In this document: piece by piece, positions 53,876 to 62,636 of the stretch
How the letters are laid out: each line of letters opens with the position of its first letter
Position numbering within the stretch: position 1 is the stretch's first letter
Assembly: GCF_001971785.1 (NCBI RefSeq)
Contig: NZ_CP019389.1
Coordinates: 2,367,001 to 2,431,000 of the forward strand
DNA: 64,000 nt
Direction of reading: 5' to 3'
DNA from: Seonamhaeicola sp. S2-3
GTDB taxonomy: Bacteria > Bacteroidota > Bacteroidia > Flavobacteriales > Flavobacteriaceae
The notes under the pieces: model-generated
What the model was told of the DNA's origin: nothing
Database searches by the model: none
The model's input: only the letters and a program-made list of their open reading frames with translations
Translations under genes and position numbers: made by a program

Positions 53876-55537
53876 ATGAAACTTAAATATTTTTTAGTTA
53901 TAAAAATAGCAATATTAAGTTTGTTAACTGCGCCTTCTGTGGCTTGCTCTCAAGCAAAAAAAGAATCAAACCAAAAACCTAATATCATTTTTATTATGGC
54001 AGATGATTTAGGTTGGACAGATTTAAGTTCACCTAATACAAGTTTGAGTAATGGCTCTAAGTACTATGAAACTCCTAACATAGATAAATTAGCAGAGCAA
54101 GGGAAGTCATTTGCTTATGCCTACGCTCAACAAAACTGTCAACCTACCCGTGCGGCGCTTATTACTGGGCAATATGCTACAGGTAATCAAAATGGAGTGT
54201 ATAATGTAGGTAGTCTAAAAAGAGCTTCAAAAGGAGTTGTAACAGCTATCACCCCTCATACTCAAAATAATTATTTGAAAGAGGATTGTATTTCCATTTT
54301 TGAAACCTTAAAAAATGTGGGGTATCACACGGCATGGTTTGGAAAGCTTCATGCTATTAAAACCGAAGAGCATGCATCCACATATCTTGGTGTTGATTAT
54401 AACTTAGCACTTCGAAAAGAAACAAATGCTACTGTAAATGGTGTGAAAGTAAAACATGAGTTTTTCGCACAGAACGATGATAATAAAGGTTGGATTTTTA
54501 ATCACGACCTGTTAAAACCTTATGCACAGCCATACGATTCAGCATACATACACAATGTATTAGAACCTCTAAAAAACGGAAATGATCCTTGGCAATTGGA
54601 AGGTACTCCAAAACATCTTACCGATGCATTGGGAGATGCGGTTATAGATTATATAAAAGATAGATCAATAAAAGACGCTCCATTTTTTGCATATATTCCT
54701 TTTCATGCTGTACACGTTAGCATACTTCCGCGTCCAGATTTAGAGGCTAAATACAAATCTAAAATACCTCAGGATCCAAGGCATAATCGAGCGGATTACG
54801 CTGCTTTTGTAGAACTTTTAGATCAAACAGTAGGACGTATACTAAACGCGCTAGAAGACCCAAATGGAGATGGTGATACAAAAGACGGAATTGCCAAAAA
54901 TACCTTGGTCATTTTTTACTCGGATAATGGTGGTTTCATGGGGCCTACAGATAATAGACCATTACGTTTAAGAAAAGGAACCTTTTATGAGGGTGGTGTT
55001 CGTGTCCCTTTAATCTTTAGATATCCAGGAGTAATACATCCAAATACAGTAAATAAAACTCAAGAAGTTCATGCAATCGATTTTTACCCTACACTAGCAG
55101 AAATCGCAGGAGCTAAATTACCAAATCCTAAAATACACGAGATAAATGGTAAATCGGTAATGCCTGTTTTAAAAGAAGAAACCGACGCTCTTGATGATAA
55201 AAATGAGTTGTTTTGGCATTTTCCAGGCTATATGGATGTGCGCAATATGCCTCAATCAGTTATTCATTACAGGCATTCCAACAATCAACATTATAAATTA
55301 TTTTATCGTTACGAAGACGAGTCTTATGAGCTTTATAATCTTAGTAATGACATAAGCGAAACCACTAATCTTTTAAGTGGAAATCCAAATCAAGAGATAC
55401 TTGATGTAGCGTTAATAATGAATAATAAGTTGCGAGAATGGCTCATAAAAAACAATGCCCCAACCGGAACTTGGACAAAACATGGAGAAAAAGTGCCGTA
55501 TCCTTTAAAAGATGGCATTAATAAATACAAAAATTAA
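53876..55537 (+). CDS. S1-family sulfatase (CQPTR signature)
   Basis: Signal peptide LSLLTAPSVACSQ, possibly a lipobox (SVAC). PNIIFIMADDLGWTDLSSPN is the arylsulfatase A-type start. The signature NC88QPTRAALITGQYATGNQNG fits C-x-P-x-R. GYHTAWFGKLHAIKT replaces the more usual GKWHLG, so a conserved Trp-His ligand segment is Leu-His here. FYSDNGGFMGPTDNRPLRLRKGTFYEGGVRVP is typical of exo-sulfatases with a glycine-rich metal loop. Length 553. It has operon spacing on both sides (27 and 12 bp). Specificity unknown. Confidence 0.92.
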   Translation: MKLKYFLVIKIAILSLLTAPSVACSQAKKESNQKPNIIFIMADDLGWTDLSSPNTSLSNGSKYYETPNIDKLAEQGKSFAYAYAQQNCQPTRAALITGQYATGNQNGVYNVGSLKRASKGVVTAITPHTQNNYLKEDCISIFETLKNVGYHTAWFGKLHAIKTEEHASTYLGVDYNLALRKETNATVNGVKVKHEFFAQNDDNKGWIFNHDLLKPYAQPYDSAYIHNVLEPLKNGNDPWQLEGTPKHLTDALGDAVIDYIKDRSIKDAPFFAYIPFHAVHVSILPRPDLEAKYKSKIPQDPRHNRADYAAFVELLDQTVGRILNALEDPNGDGDTKDGIAKNTLVIFYSDNGGFMGPTDNRPLRLRKGTFYEGGVRVPLIFRYPGVIHPNTVNKTQEVHAIDFYPTLAEIAGAKLPNPKIHEINGKSVMPVLKEETDALDDKNELFWHFPGYMDVRNMPQSVIHYRHSNNQHYKLFYRYEDESYELYNLSNDISETTNLLSGNPNQEILDVALIMNNKLREWLIKNNAPTGTWTKHGEKVPYPLKDGINKYKN

Positions 55538-55549
55538 TAACAAAAAGAA

Positions 55550-57040
55550 ATGAATAAAAAACAACAGGTACTATTGGTATTGGGGTTTTCGGTTTTAGTC
55601 TTAACATCCTGTATAGGTAATAAAGGCAGAGAACATAAGGATTTAGCTAAGGTTGAAAGTGAAACACAAACCAACCCAAGCCCCAATATTATTTTCTACT
55701 TAGCCGATGACCAAGATGTCTACGATTACGGTTGTTATGGCAATGATAAAGTCAATACTGCTGCTGTGGATAGGTTAGCAAATGAAGGTATGCTATTTAC
55801 TAATGCCTTTACAGGGCAAGCCATTTGCGCACCAAGCCGGTCGCAGCTATTCACGGGAAAATATCCGCTTAAAAATGGTTGTTTTGCAAATCATACCGCC
55901 ACAAAACCCGATGTTAAGAGTGTTACGTCCCACATGAAAGATTTAGGATACGAAGTGGTTTTAGCAGGTAAAAGCCATGTAAAACCAGAAAGTGTCTACC
56001 AATGGGATAAAGAATGGGAACCCGTTCCTAAAAAGGATGTGCCTAGAGATTATATTCCTTTAGATAGTATTGAGGCATATTTTAAAACATCCAAAAAGCC
56101 ATTTTGTATGTTTATTACCTCAAAATACCCACATGGGAAGTATTTTGATGTTGAAAACCCAAATGCCAATGATATTAAGTTTTATCCTTTCAATGAACAC
56201 AAAAAAAACGATAAAGCTTATGTAAAAGCTAAGGCAGGTTACTACAGAAGCATCGAAGAAGATAACACACAAATAGAAAAGGTTTTAGATTTAGTTGATA
56301 CGTATTTAGATGATAATACCTTATTTATTTACAGCGCAGATCATGGGGTTTCAGGAAAATTTACGGTTAAAGATATAGGTTTAAAAGTACCATTTGTAGC
56401 ACGCTGGCCAAAGGTAATTAAGCCAGGGTCTACTTCCAATCAACTCATTCATTATACCGATGTTTTGCCAACTTTTATGGCCATTGCCGGCAGACAAGCA
56501 CCTAACGATATAGATGGGAACAGTTTTTTACCACTGTTACAAGGTGAAGATGTTGAAGTAAACAAATATGTGTACGGGGTAAGAACCAACCAGAATATTT
56601 TAAATTCTGAAGTGTTTCCTTCTCGAATGATTCGCGATAAGCGCTATAAATACATCAGAAATTTTAATTCAATAGAGGTTGTTAATCAAAATTTAACAGG
56701 AAAAGCTAATGTAGATTACTTTATTAAAAGAGGAGCAAATGCACATAAAAATGAGCCTTTAGAAGAATTGTACGATTTGCAAAATGACCCATTTGAGCAA
56801 AACAATTTAGCTAAAAACCCGGAGCTTAATTCTATAAAGGAAAACTTAAAAAAAGCCATGTTTAGCTGGATGAAATCTCAAGGCGATATTTTAAATGAAA
56901 CTATAGGAAATATGCCTATCATAACACCTAAAGGTAATAAAGGGTTTAAATTAGACCAAGATACACCAACCCGAACCATTCCAGATGCTGTTAAAAATAC
57001 CTTGACAAAAGGTGATTATATAGTTATTGAGCATTGGTAA
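55550..57040 (+). CDS. S1-family sulfatase lipoprotein (heparan N-sulfatase-like)
   Basis: Lipobox VLVLTSC (Cys21). The start [22 protein letters not shown] and signature AIC93[19 protein letters not shown], plus [14 protein letters not shown] and [27 protein letters not shown], resemble the sulfamidase (N-sulfoglucosamine sulfohydrolase)-type S1 subfamily. In algal PULs that type usually acts on O-sulfates. The final residues include [19 protein letters not shown]. Length 496. It is followed 13 bp later by the last sulfatase of the block. Confidence 0.9.
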   Translation: MNKKQQVLLVLGFSVLVLTSCIGNKGREHKDLAKVESETQTNPSPNIIFYLADDQDVYDYGCYGNDKVNTAAVDRLANEGMLFTNAFTGQAICAPSRSQLFTGKYPLKNGCFANHTATKPDVKSVTSHMKDLGYEVVLAGKSHVKPESVYQWDKEWEPVPKKDVPRDYIPLDSIEAYFKTSKKPFCMFITSKYPHGKYFDVENPNANDIKFYPFNEHKKNDKAYVKAKAGYYRSIEEDNTQIEKVLDLVDTYLDDNTLFIYSADHGVSGKFTVKDIGLKVPFVARWPKVIKPGSTSNQLIHYTDVLPTFMAIAGRQAPNDIDGNSFLPLLQGEDVEVNKYVYGVRTNQNILNSEVFPSRMIRDKRYKYIRNFNSIEVVNQNLTGKANVDYFIKRGANAHKNEPLEELYDLQNDPFEQNNLAKNPELNSIKENLKKAMFSWMKSQGDILNETIGNMPIITPKGNKGFKLDQDTPTRTIPDAVKNTLTKGDYIVIEHW

Positions 57041-57053
57041 AAATCATTTCAAA

Positions 57054-58481
57054 ATGAATAAAATATTTTTATATCTGTTAAGTTTGGTACTGGTTTTTAC
57101 GTCCTGTAAAGACAAGAATGAAACCTCTGAAAACAGCCCGTCTAAAACACCAAAAAACATTTTGTTTATAGCGGTTGACGATTTAAGACCCGAACTAAAC
57201 TTTTACGGTGCAAACCATATTAAATCGCCAAATCTAGATCAATTATCTCAAGAGAGTTTAGTATTCAATAGAGCTTATTGCAATATTCCTGTTTGCGGAG
57301 CTTCTAGGGCAAGTTTGCTTACAGGAACAAGACCCACAAGGCATCGGTTTATAGATTATAATACACGAGCCGATACTGATGTACCTCATGCCATATCTTT
57401 ACCAAAATTATTAAAGCAAAACGGTTATACAACTATTTCTAACGGTAAGATTTTTCATCATAATGACGACGATAGTTTAGCTTGGGATAAAAGGTGGTTT
57501 CCAAAGGGAAATATTCGAAACTATCAGTTGGAAAAAAACATTATAGAAAATGGTAATGCAAATTTGGCTATGGGAGGTGCTAGCGCTTTTGAAAAAGCCG
57601 ATGTTGATGATACAGCATATTTTGATGGACAAATAGCCCAAAAAGGAATAGCCGATTTGCGTAAATTAAAGAACAAAAACAAACCTTTTTTTCTAGCTAT
57701 GGGGTTTATGAAACCGCATTTGCCTTTTAACGCGCCCAAAAGGTATTGGGATTTATATAATAGAAATGAAATAGAACTTCCTGAATCTTATATGCAACCA
57801 GAATCCACACCAGCAGAGGCGTTTAATAATTTTGGCGAATTGCGTAATTATGGAAACATTCCTAGAAAAGGAAAAATTCCTGATAGTTTAGCCAAAGAAC
57901 TTATTCATGGGTATTATGCTTGTGTAAGTTATGTGGATGCTCAAATTGGATTGGTGTTAGATGAATTAAAACGGCTAGAATTAGATGATGATACCATTGT
58001 AATTTTATGGGGAGACCACGGGTGGAATTTAGGCGACCATAAATTATGGTGTAAACACGTAACCTTTGAAACCGCATTAAGAGCGCCTTTAATCATTAAG
58101 GTTCCCGGAAAAACAAGGGGAGAATCTACAAATGCCATTATAGAGTTTATAGATATTTACCCAACTTTAACAGAGTTAGTTGGTTTAGAAACGCCTGCTA
58201 CGGTTGAAGGTACTAGTTTTGTGCCAATCATTAATGGAAAGGCTTTTCAAAAAGACTGGGCTGTGAGTAAATTTAAAGATGCCGTAACCTTAATTAAAGG
58301 TGATTTATTTTATACCGAATGGACAGATGACCAAGGAGTTGCTTATGCTCGTATGTTATTCGACCATAAAATCGATCCTTTAGAACTAGATAATTTGGCT
58401 GAAAAACCAGAATATAAAGAATTAGTTAAATCGCTTGCTGTAGAATTAAGAGAGAAATGGGGGAATGATTTTTTTAAATAG
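57054..58481 (+). CDS. S1-family sulfatase lipoprotein with CxASR signature, iduronate-2-sulfatase-like
   Basis: ATG at 57054 gives a proper lipoprotein signal ([14 protein letters not shown]). An in-frame TTG at 57027, overlapping the previous gene, would put a polar stretch in front of it and is not chosen. The start [20 protein letters not shown], the segments [36 protein letters not shown] and [22 protein letters not shown] are of the iduronate-2-sulfatase type. The signature is VC81GA83SR85ASLLTGTRP: Ala replaces the Pro of CxPxR, while Arg is kept. Such CxA(S/G)R forms are, to my knowledge, still convertible to formylglycine. The operon ends here, with 425 bp before the convergent regulator. 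Confidence 0.9.
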   Translation: MNKIFLYLLSLVLVFTSCKDKNETSENSPSKTPKNILFIAVDDLRPELNFYGANHIKSPNLDQLSQESLVFNRAYCNIPVCGASRASLLTGTRPTRHRFIDYNTRADTDVPHAISLPKLLKQNGYTTISNGKIFHHNDDDSLAWDKRWFPKGNIRNYQLEKNIIENGNANLAMGGASAFEKADVDDTAYFDGQIAQKGIADLRKLKNKNKPFFLAMGFMKPHLPFNAPKRYWDLYNRNEIELPESYMQPESTPAEAFNNFGELRNYGNIPRKGKIPDSLAKELIHGYYACVSYVDAQIGLVLDELKRLELDDDTIVILWGDHGWNLGDHKLWCKHVTFETALRAPLIIKVPGKTRGESTNAIIEFIDIYPTLTELVGLETPATVEGTSFVPIINGKAFQKDWAVSKFKDAVTLIKGDLFYTEWTDDQGVAYARMLFDHKIDPLELDNLAEKPEYKELVKSLAVELREKWGNDFFK

Positions 58482-58906
58482 TAAATCATTTATAGCTATC
58501 GTAAAATAATTGAAATGAGGTTAAATTGTATGTTAGTGTTTTGCGAGGTCGTTATTATTTTAAGTATTTAAGGTTAAGAATAAGGTTTGAAAAGGTTTAT
58601 TTTGGTTTAAGCAAGAGAGAACAATCAGGTACTTGAAAATAAAACATAAGAAGAGTATGTAAATACTATTGTAAACTAATATTTTAATTGTAACCACTTG
58701 TATTTCAGTTGTGTAGTAATGTGATACTAACGAAAGAATTAAAGAATTTTAATTAATAAATATGTATAATAAGTTAACACTACAACAATTCAACTAAATA
58801 TTCTATTTTTTGTTGTAAGTCTAGTAATGTTATAATATAGTTTACTAACTATGAAAATAAAAATTATAGGGATAAACATTTCTTTAAAAAAACAATACAA
58901 ACTATG
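58482..58906. other. Gene-free stretch between convergent genes
   Basis: 425 bp between the last sulfatase (plus) and the end of the regulator gene (minus). I see only short ORFs (up to 18 codons), no shared promoter motif and no clear terminator hairpin. A weak inverted repeat TACAACA (58781-58787) / TGTTGTA (58811-58817) is the only structure noted. Confidence 0.6.
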
Positions 58907-59956
58907 TTAGAGAGATTCTCTATCAATAAAATTAAAGGGAACTTTTAATTTTCCTTTGGTTTTGTGTAGTATCATGTTGGCTGCAGTTTCTCCCATAATT
59001 TTAAAATCTGTAGACATAACTGTAATTCCTAAAAGTTCTTTTAGAGGAGTGTCATTATATGAAATAATACCAACTTCTTCTCCAATGATAAATTCATCTT
59101 CTCTAGCTTGTTTTACTAAATTTACCAAATCACCTTCTTCAATGGTAATAAAAAGGTCTCCCTTTTTTAAAATCATATCTTCATAGACTTTATCAAGTAT
59201 TTCAAAATCTAATTTGTATTCTACACAAAATTTTCTAAATCCGTGTAAAATCCTTTTAGGGTAAGGATATACTGCTTCTTTTGGGTATACAAGAATTATT
59301 TTTTTATATTTTTTAATTTTTTCTAAGCCTTCTTTTAAGGCATTATAAATGTCATTTTCAAAATCTTGATAAATTTCAATATGATTGTTGCCTTCAAAAT
59401 TAGGTTTAACGTTATCTAATATAATTAATTTTTCTTCTGGAAGTTTCTTAATGGCTTTTATTACTTTTTCTGTAAGGGTAATATGTTTTAAATCTTCTGT
59501 TTTAAAGTGCGGCATAATCACAAAATAGTCATAAGCAGCTTTGTTTTTATCTAATAGATTTAAAAAAAGTGTTTCGTCACAATGATAAACATGTAAATCT
59601 GTAAAAGAATTAGGGCCAATTTTATTTATAAAATGGTTGTATATTTTTAATTTGTAGTTGCTAAGTTTGTTTGTTAAGAACAATATGTTCACTTTAGAAA
59701 TTAACTTTGTTCTAGAAATATAAAACCCTTTACCTCTAATAGAAGTTATTATGTTTCTTTCCTTTAAAATACTGTACGCTTTTTCAACAGTATCTCTTGA
59801 TAAATAAAATTCTTCACTAAACATGTTTATAGAAGGGATTTTTTGATCCATAGTTAAGTTTCCCTCTGAAATGTTGTGAATAATAGAATCTATTATTTGT
59901 TGATATTTAGGTACCCTTGAGTTTTCATCAATTTTTATTAGTTTCATCATTTCCAT
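58907..59956 (-). CDS. GntR-family regulator with LacI-type sugar-binding domain
   Basis: Cytoplasmic transcription regulator. Residues about 8-82 form a GntR winged helix (VPKYQQIIDSIIHNISEG, QKIPSINMFSEEFYLSRDTVEKAYSIL, IITSIRGKGFYIS). Residues about 88-349 resemble a periplasmic-binding/LacI effector domain (VNILFLTNKLSNYKLKIYN; DYFVIMPHF; EEVGIISYNDTPLKELLGITVMSTDFKIMGETAANMIL). The product is of the AraR-like GntR/LacI chimera type. It is divergent from the rhamnose catabolic operon, which suggests that it senses rhamnose or a pathway intermediate. A 12-bp palindrome at 60190-60201 in the shared upstream region is a candidate operator. Three Met codons (residues 1, 3 and 4) make the exact start uncertain by a few residues. 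It is the only regulator in the window. Confidence 0.85.
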   Translation of the reverse strand: MEMMKLIKIDENSRVPKYQQIIDSIIHNISEGNLTMDQKIPSINMFSEEFYLSRDTVEKAYSILKERNIITSIRGKGFYISRTKLISKVNILFLTNKLSNYKLKIYNHFINKIGPNSFTDLHVYHCDETLFLNLLDKNKAAYDYFVIMPHFKTEDLKHITLTEKVIKAIKKLPEEKLIILDNVKPNFEGNNHIEIYQDFENDIYNALKEGLEKIKKYKKIILVYPKEAVYPYPKRILHGFRKFCVEYKLDFEILDKVYEDMILKKGDLFITIEEGDLVNLVKQAREDEFIIGEEVGIISYNDTPLKELLGITVMSTDFKIMGETAANMILHKTKGKLKVPFNFIDRESL

Positions 59957-60189
59957 AAAAATGATTTTTTTTAATAGTTTAGTTAATTATTAAAGAAAAA
60001 CTTTCAAACGCTACAAAAATACATCTAAATATTTAGTGCAATTTATAAAAATATCACAAAAAATAATCTCCTTCTTTTAGTTAAGTTTGTTGTTTTAGAA
60101 AGCTCATTTTAGAAGAATGAACCTATAAAAGTAATTAATCTTTTAATTGTTAATTACTATGAGATTTTTAACTTTTTTACTGTACGTAT

Positions 60190-60201
60190 ATTGCATGCAA
60201 T
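60190..60201. promoter_or_regulatory. Candidate operator palindrome
   Basis: ATTGCATGCAAT is a perfect 12-bp palindrome in the divergent region upstream of both the GntR/LacI-type regulator and the rhamnose operon. GntR and LacI regulators bind palindromes, so it is a plausible operator. No second copy was noticed. Confidence 0.35.
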
Positions 60202-60339
60202 CTGTTATGTAGATTGAAATATCTAAATTAATTTCAAAATACAAAACTATAGTCTGATAATGTCCTGTCTTTTAGGTGTTTTTTGCGTTCTAATTATTAG
60301 TTTTTTTGTGTTTTAATAATGCTAAATTACTAAAATATT

Positions 60340-60385
60340 ACGGGATAGTACAGGATAGAAAAGATAGTTTTCAAATTTATTTTTG
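60340..60385 (+). promoter_or_regulatory. Shared regulon promoter for the rhamnose catabolic operon
   Basis: ACGGGATA (60340-60347) and ACAGGATA (60350-60357) differ at one base and are 10 bp apart. After 20 nt comes a perfect TATTTTTG -7 box (60378-60385). The start codon is 54 nt beyond the second octamer. This is the best copy in the window and ties intracellular rhamnose catabolism to the PUL enzymes. Confidence 0.78.
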
Positions 60386-60411
60386 ATGGTGAAATTAAAT
60401 TAACCATTAAT

Positions 60412-62517
60412 ATGAAGGAAATAGTGAAAAATTTTAAATACGTAGATTATCTGTGGGATGATGAAAAAGCAGCCTCATTTGGTGATAATCAAGTTGATTT
60501 GTTTTTGTATAGATCTAATATTCTAGGAGCAGATTTAAGAATAACCAATTACGGTGGAGGTAATACAAGTTGTAAAACCATTGAAAAAGACCCTTTAACA
60601 AATGAAGAGGTTGAAGTAATGTGGGTAAAAGGTTCTGGAGGAGATATAGGTACGTTAACACGTTCTGGTATTGCAGGATTATATACAGGAAGACTTCGAG
60701 ATTTAAAAAATGTATATCAGGGTCTTCATGATGAAGATCGAATGGTTGGTTTATTTAATCATTGTATTTACGATTTAAATAGTAAAGCACCTTCTATTGA
60801 TACGCCTTTGCACGGTTTATTACCATTTGCACATATAGACCATTTACATCCAGATGCATTAATAGCCGTTGCGGCAGCAAAAGATAGTGAAAAAGTTACC
60901 AAAGAAATTTGGGGAGATACTATGGGTTGGGTGCCTTGGCAAAGACCAGGTTTTGATTTAGGATTGCAATTAGAAAAATGTTTAAATGATAATCCTGGAA
61001 TTAGAGGAATTGTTTTAGGAAGTCATGGTTTGTTTACTTGGGGAGATACTTCATATGAATGTTATATGAATAGTTTAGAAGTTATTGAAATGGCTTCAGA
61101 ATACATAGAAAGAAAAGTAAAAGAAAAAGGAAGTGTTTTTGGAGGACAAAAAATAGAAAGCCTACCAAAAGAAGAGCGCTACGAAAAAGCAGCTCAAATA
61201 ATGCCGCTTTTAAGAGGGTTGTGTTCTTCAGAAAACAGAATGATTGGGCATTTCTCTGACACCGATGTGGTGATGGAATATATAAATAGTAATGATTTAG
61301 AAAGATTAGCTCCAATGGGAACTTCTTGTCCAGATCATTTCTTAAGAACTAAAATTCAACCTTTGGTTTTAGATTTAGATAAAAATGAAGATCTTACAAA
61401 TTCTGAAGCTGTTTTAAAGAAATTAGAACCTGCATTTGAGGCGTATCGTCAAGAATATATAGATTACTATAATACGTGTAAAAAAGATAATAGCCCTGCA
61501 ATACGTGATGCAAATCCGGTAATAATTATTTACCCAGGCGTTGGTATGTTTAGTTTTGCAAAAAACAAACAAACTACACGTGTTGCTAGTGAGTTTTACA
61601 TTAATGCTATTAACGTAATGCGCGGAGCAGAAGCTATTACTGAATATACCTCTTTACCAAGGCAAGAAGCTTTTGATATAGAGTATTGGTTGTTAGAAGA
61701 AGCAAAGTTACAGCGTATGCCAAAAGAAAAACCCTTATCTCGTAAGGTTGCTTTAGTAACAGGAGCTGGTGGCGGAATTGGTAAGGCAATTGCAGATAAA
61801 TTAGCAGAAGAAGGCGCTAATGTTGTGTTAACAGATATTAATGAGGAGGCTCTTGTTGAGGCAAATGCTACTTATGCAAGAGATGTAGCTACGTATGCTG
61901 TATGTGATGTTACAAATACAGATTCAATAGCATCAGCTTATAAAAAAGCCTGTGTTGAGTTTGGAGGTGTAGATATTGTTGTTCACAGTGCCGGTTTAGC
62001 AATATCTAAACCATTAGTAGATACAACTGATAAAGATTGGAATATTTTACAAAATATTTTAGTTAAAGGGCAGTTTGATTTGGCTAAACAATTTGTAGGC
62101 ATTGTTCGTAAACAAGGTTTAGGTGGAGATTACATTGCCATAGCTAGTAAAAACGGATTAGTGGCGGGTCCAAATAATGTTGCTTATGGTACAGCTAAAG
62201 CCGCTCAACAACATATGGTGCGCTTAATGGCAGCAGAATTGGCAAAAGATAAAGTTAGAGTAAATACAGTTAATCCAGATGGCGTAATTGTAGGAAGTAA
62301 AATATGGGAAGGTGCTTGGGCAGAAGGACGCGCAAAAGCCAACGGTATAACTGTAGAAGAGTTGCCAGAATTTTATGCTAAAAGAAATCTATTAAACAAA
62401 ATAATTACCCCAGATGATATTGCTAAAGGTGTATTTTCATTAGTGGCAATTTTAGATAAGTCAACAGGTAATATTATTAATGTTGATGGGGGTATGGCAA
62501 ATGCCTTTGTTAGATGA
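60412..62517 (+). CDS. rhaEW: Bifunctional rhamnulose-1-phosphate aldolase / lactaldehyde dehydrogenase (RhaEW type)
   Basis: Two fused cytoplasmic enzymes. Residues 1 to about 430 are a class II aldolase/adducin domain (NYGGGNTSCKT; GSGGDIGTLTRSG; H134GLLPFAH141IDH144LH146PDA with the zinc-binding histidines; VLGSHGLFTWG). It should split L-rhamnulose-1-phosphate into dihydroxyacetone phosphate and L-lactaldehyde. Residues about 440-701 are a short-chain dehydrogenase (VALVTGAGGGIGKAIADKL with the G-x3-G-x-G cofactor loop from G451; Y592-G-T-A-K596; IINVDGGMANAF), which I infer oxidises L-lactaldehyde to L-lactate. The 701-residue length and fusion match the RhaEW proteins described in Bacillus and other bacteria. 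It is first gene of the operon with rhaI and a sugar kinase. Confidence 0.92.
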   Translation: MKEIVKNFKYVDYLWDDEKAASFGDNQVDLFLYRSNILGADLRITNYGGGNTSCKTIEKDPLTNEEVEVMWVKGSGGDIGTLTRSGIAGLYTGRLRDLKNVYQGLHDEDRMVGLFNHCIYDLNSKAPSIDTPLHGLLPFAHIDHLHPDALIAVAAAKDSEKVTKEIWGDTMGWVPWQRPGFDLGLQLEKCLNDNPGIRGIVLGSHGLFTWGDTSYECYMNSLEVIEMASEYIERKVKEKGSVFGGQKIESLPKEERYEKAAQIMPLLRGLCSSENRMIGHFSDTDVVMEYINSNDLERLAPMGTSCPDHFLRTKIQPLVLDLDKNEDLTNSEAVLKKLEPAFEAYRQEYIDYYNTCKKDNSPAIRDANPVIIIYPGVGMFSFAKNKQTTRVASEFYINAINVMRGAEAITEYTSLPRQEAFDIEYWLLEEAKLQRMPKEKPLSRKVALVTGAGGGIGKAIADKLAEEGANVVLTDINEEALVEANATYARDVATYAVCDVTNTDSIASAYKKACVEFGGVDIVVHSAGLAISKPLVDTTDKDWNILQNILVKGQFDLAKQFVGIVRKQGLGGDYIAIASKNGLVAGPNNVAYGTAKAAQQHMVRLMAAELAKDKVRVNTVNPDGVIVGSKIWEGAWAEGRAKANGITVEELPEFYAKRNLLNKIITPDDIAKGVFSLVAILDKSTGNIINVDGGMANAFVR

Positions 62518-62573
62518 TAAAATAATTAGTTAGTTATAAATTTAAAATTAGTTTAGTTTAGTTGAAAAGAAAA

Positions 62574-62615
62574 CTTCCATAAACATTTTAGTAAGTGTTT
62601 ATGGAAGGGTCTTTT
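62574..62615 (+). terminator. Hairpin between the aldolase fusion and rhaI (partial terminator or processing site)
   Basis: Perfect 12-bp stem CTTCCATAAACA (62574-62585) / TGTTTATGGAAG (62596-62607) around a 10-nt loop, followed by GG and TCTTTT. It lies inside the operon, 29 nt before the rhaI start. It probably tunes the ratio of the upstream to downstream products. A-rich sequence on the other side would also allow function on the minus strand. Confidence 0.75.
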
Positions 62616-62636
62616 CTAATAAGAAAATTGAGTAAT

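Larger units (their letters stand above)
59957..60411. other. Divergent regulatory region of the regulator and rhamnose operon
   Basis: 455 bp with no gene. On the plus strand it holds the shared promoter at 60340-60385. It also has a 12-bp palindrome at 60190-60201. On the minus strand there is a single ACAGGACA octamer (60268-60261) with TATTTTG 19 nt further on, a possible promoter for the regulator with a leader of about 270 nt. The rest is AT-rich without other features I can support. Confidence 0.6.

Noticed and set aside
57027-57053. TTG at 57027 as the start of the last sulfatase
   Set aside because: It would overlap the preceding gene and place a polar stretch before the signal peptide that starts at ATG 57054.
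58515-58571. An 18-codon ORF (MRLNCMLVFCEVV...) between the last sulfatase and the regulator
   Set aside because: Too short, no operon context, and no coherent transmembrane or structural pattern.
58781-58817. Inverted repeat TACAACA/TGTTGTA as a terminator for the sulfatase operon
   Set aside because: Only 7 bp of stem, a loop of over 20 nt and about 300 bp from the stop codon; not convincing.
60261-60268. ACAGGACA on the minus strand as a regulon promoter for the GntR-type regulator
   Set aside because: It has no partner octamer 10 bp away, the -7-like TATTTTG is at 19 nt rather than 20, and the implied leader is about 270 nt. Mentioned in the intergenic entry but not counted among the eleven sites.
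62595-62636. GTG at 62595 as the rhaI start
   Set aside because: It lies in the loop of a terminator-like hairpin, and the added residues are not expected for the family; ATG 62637 aligns the metal residues with a constant offset.
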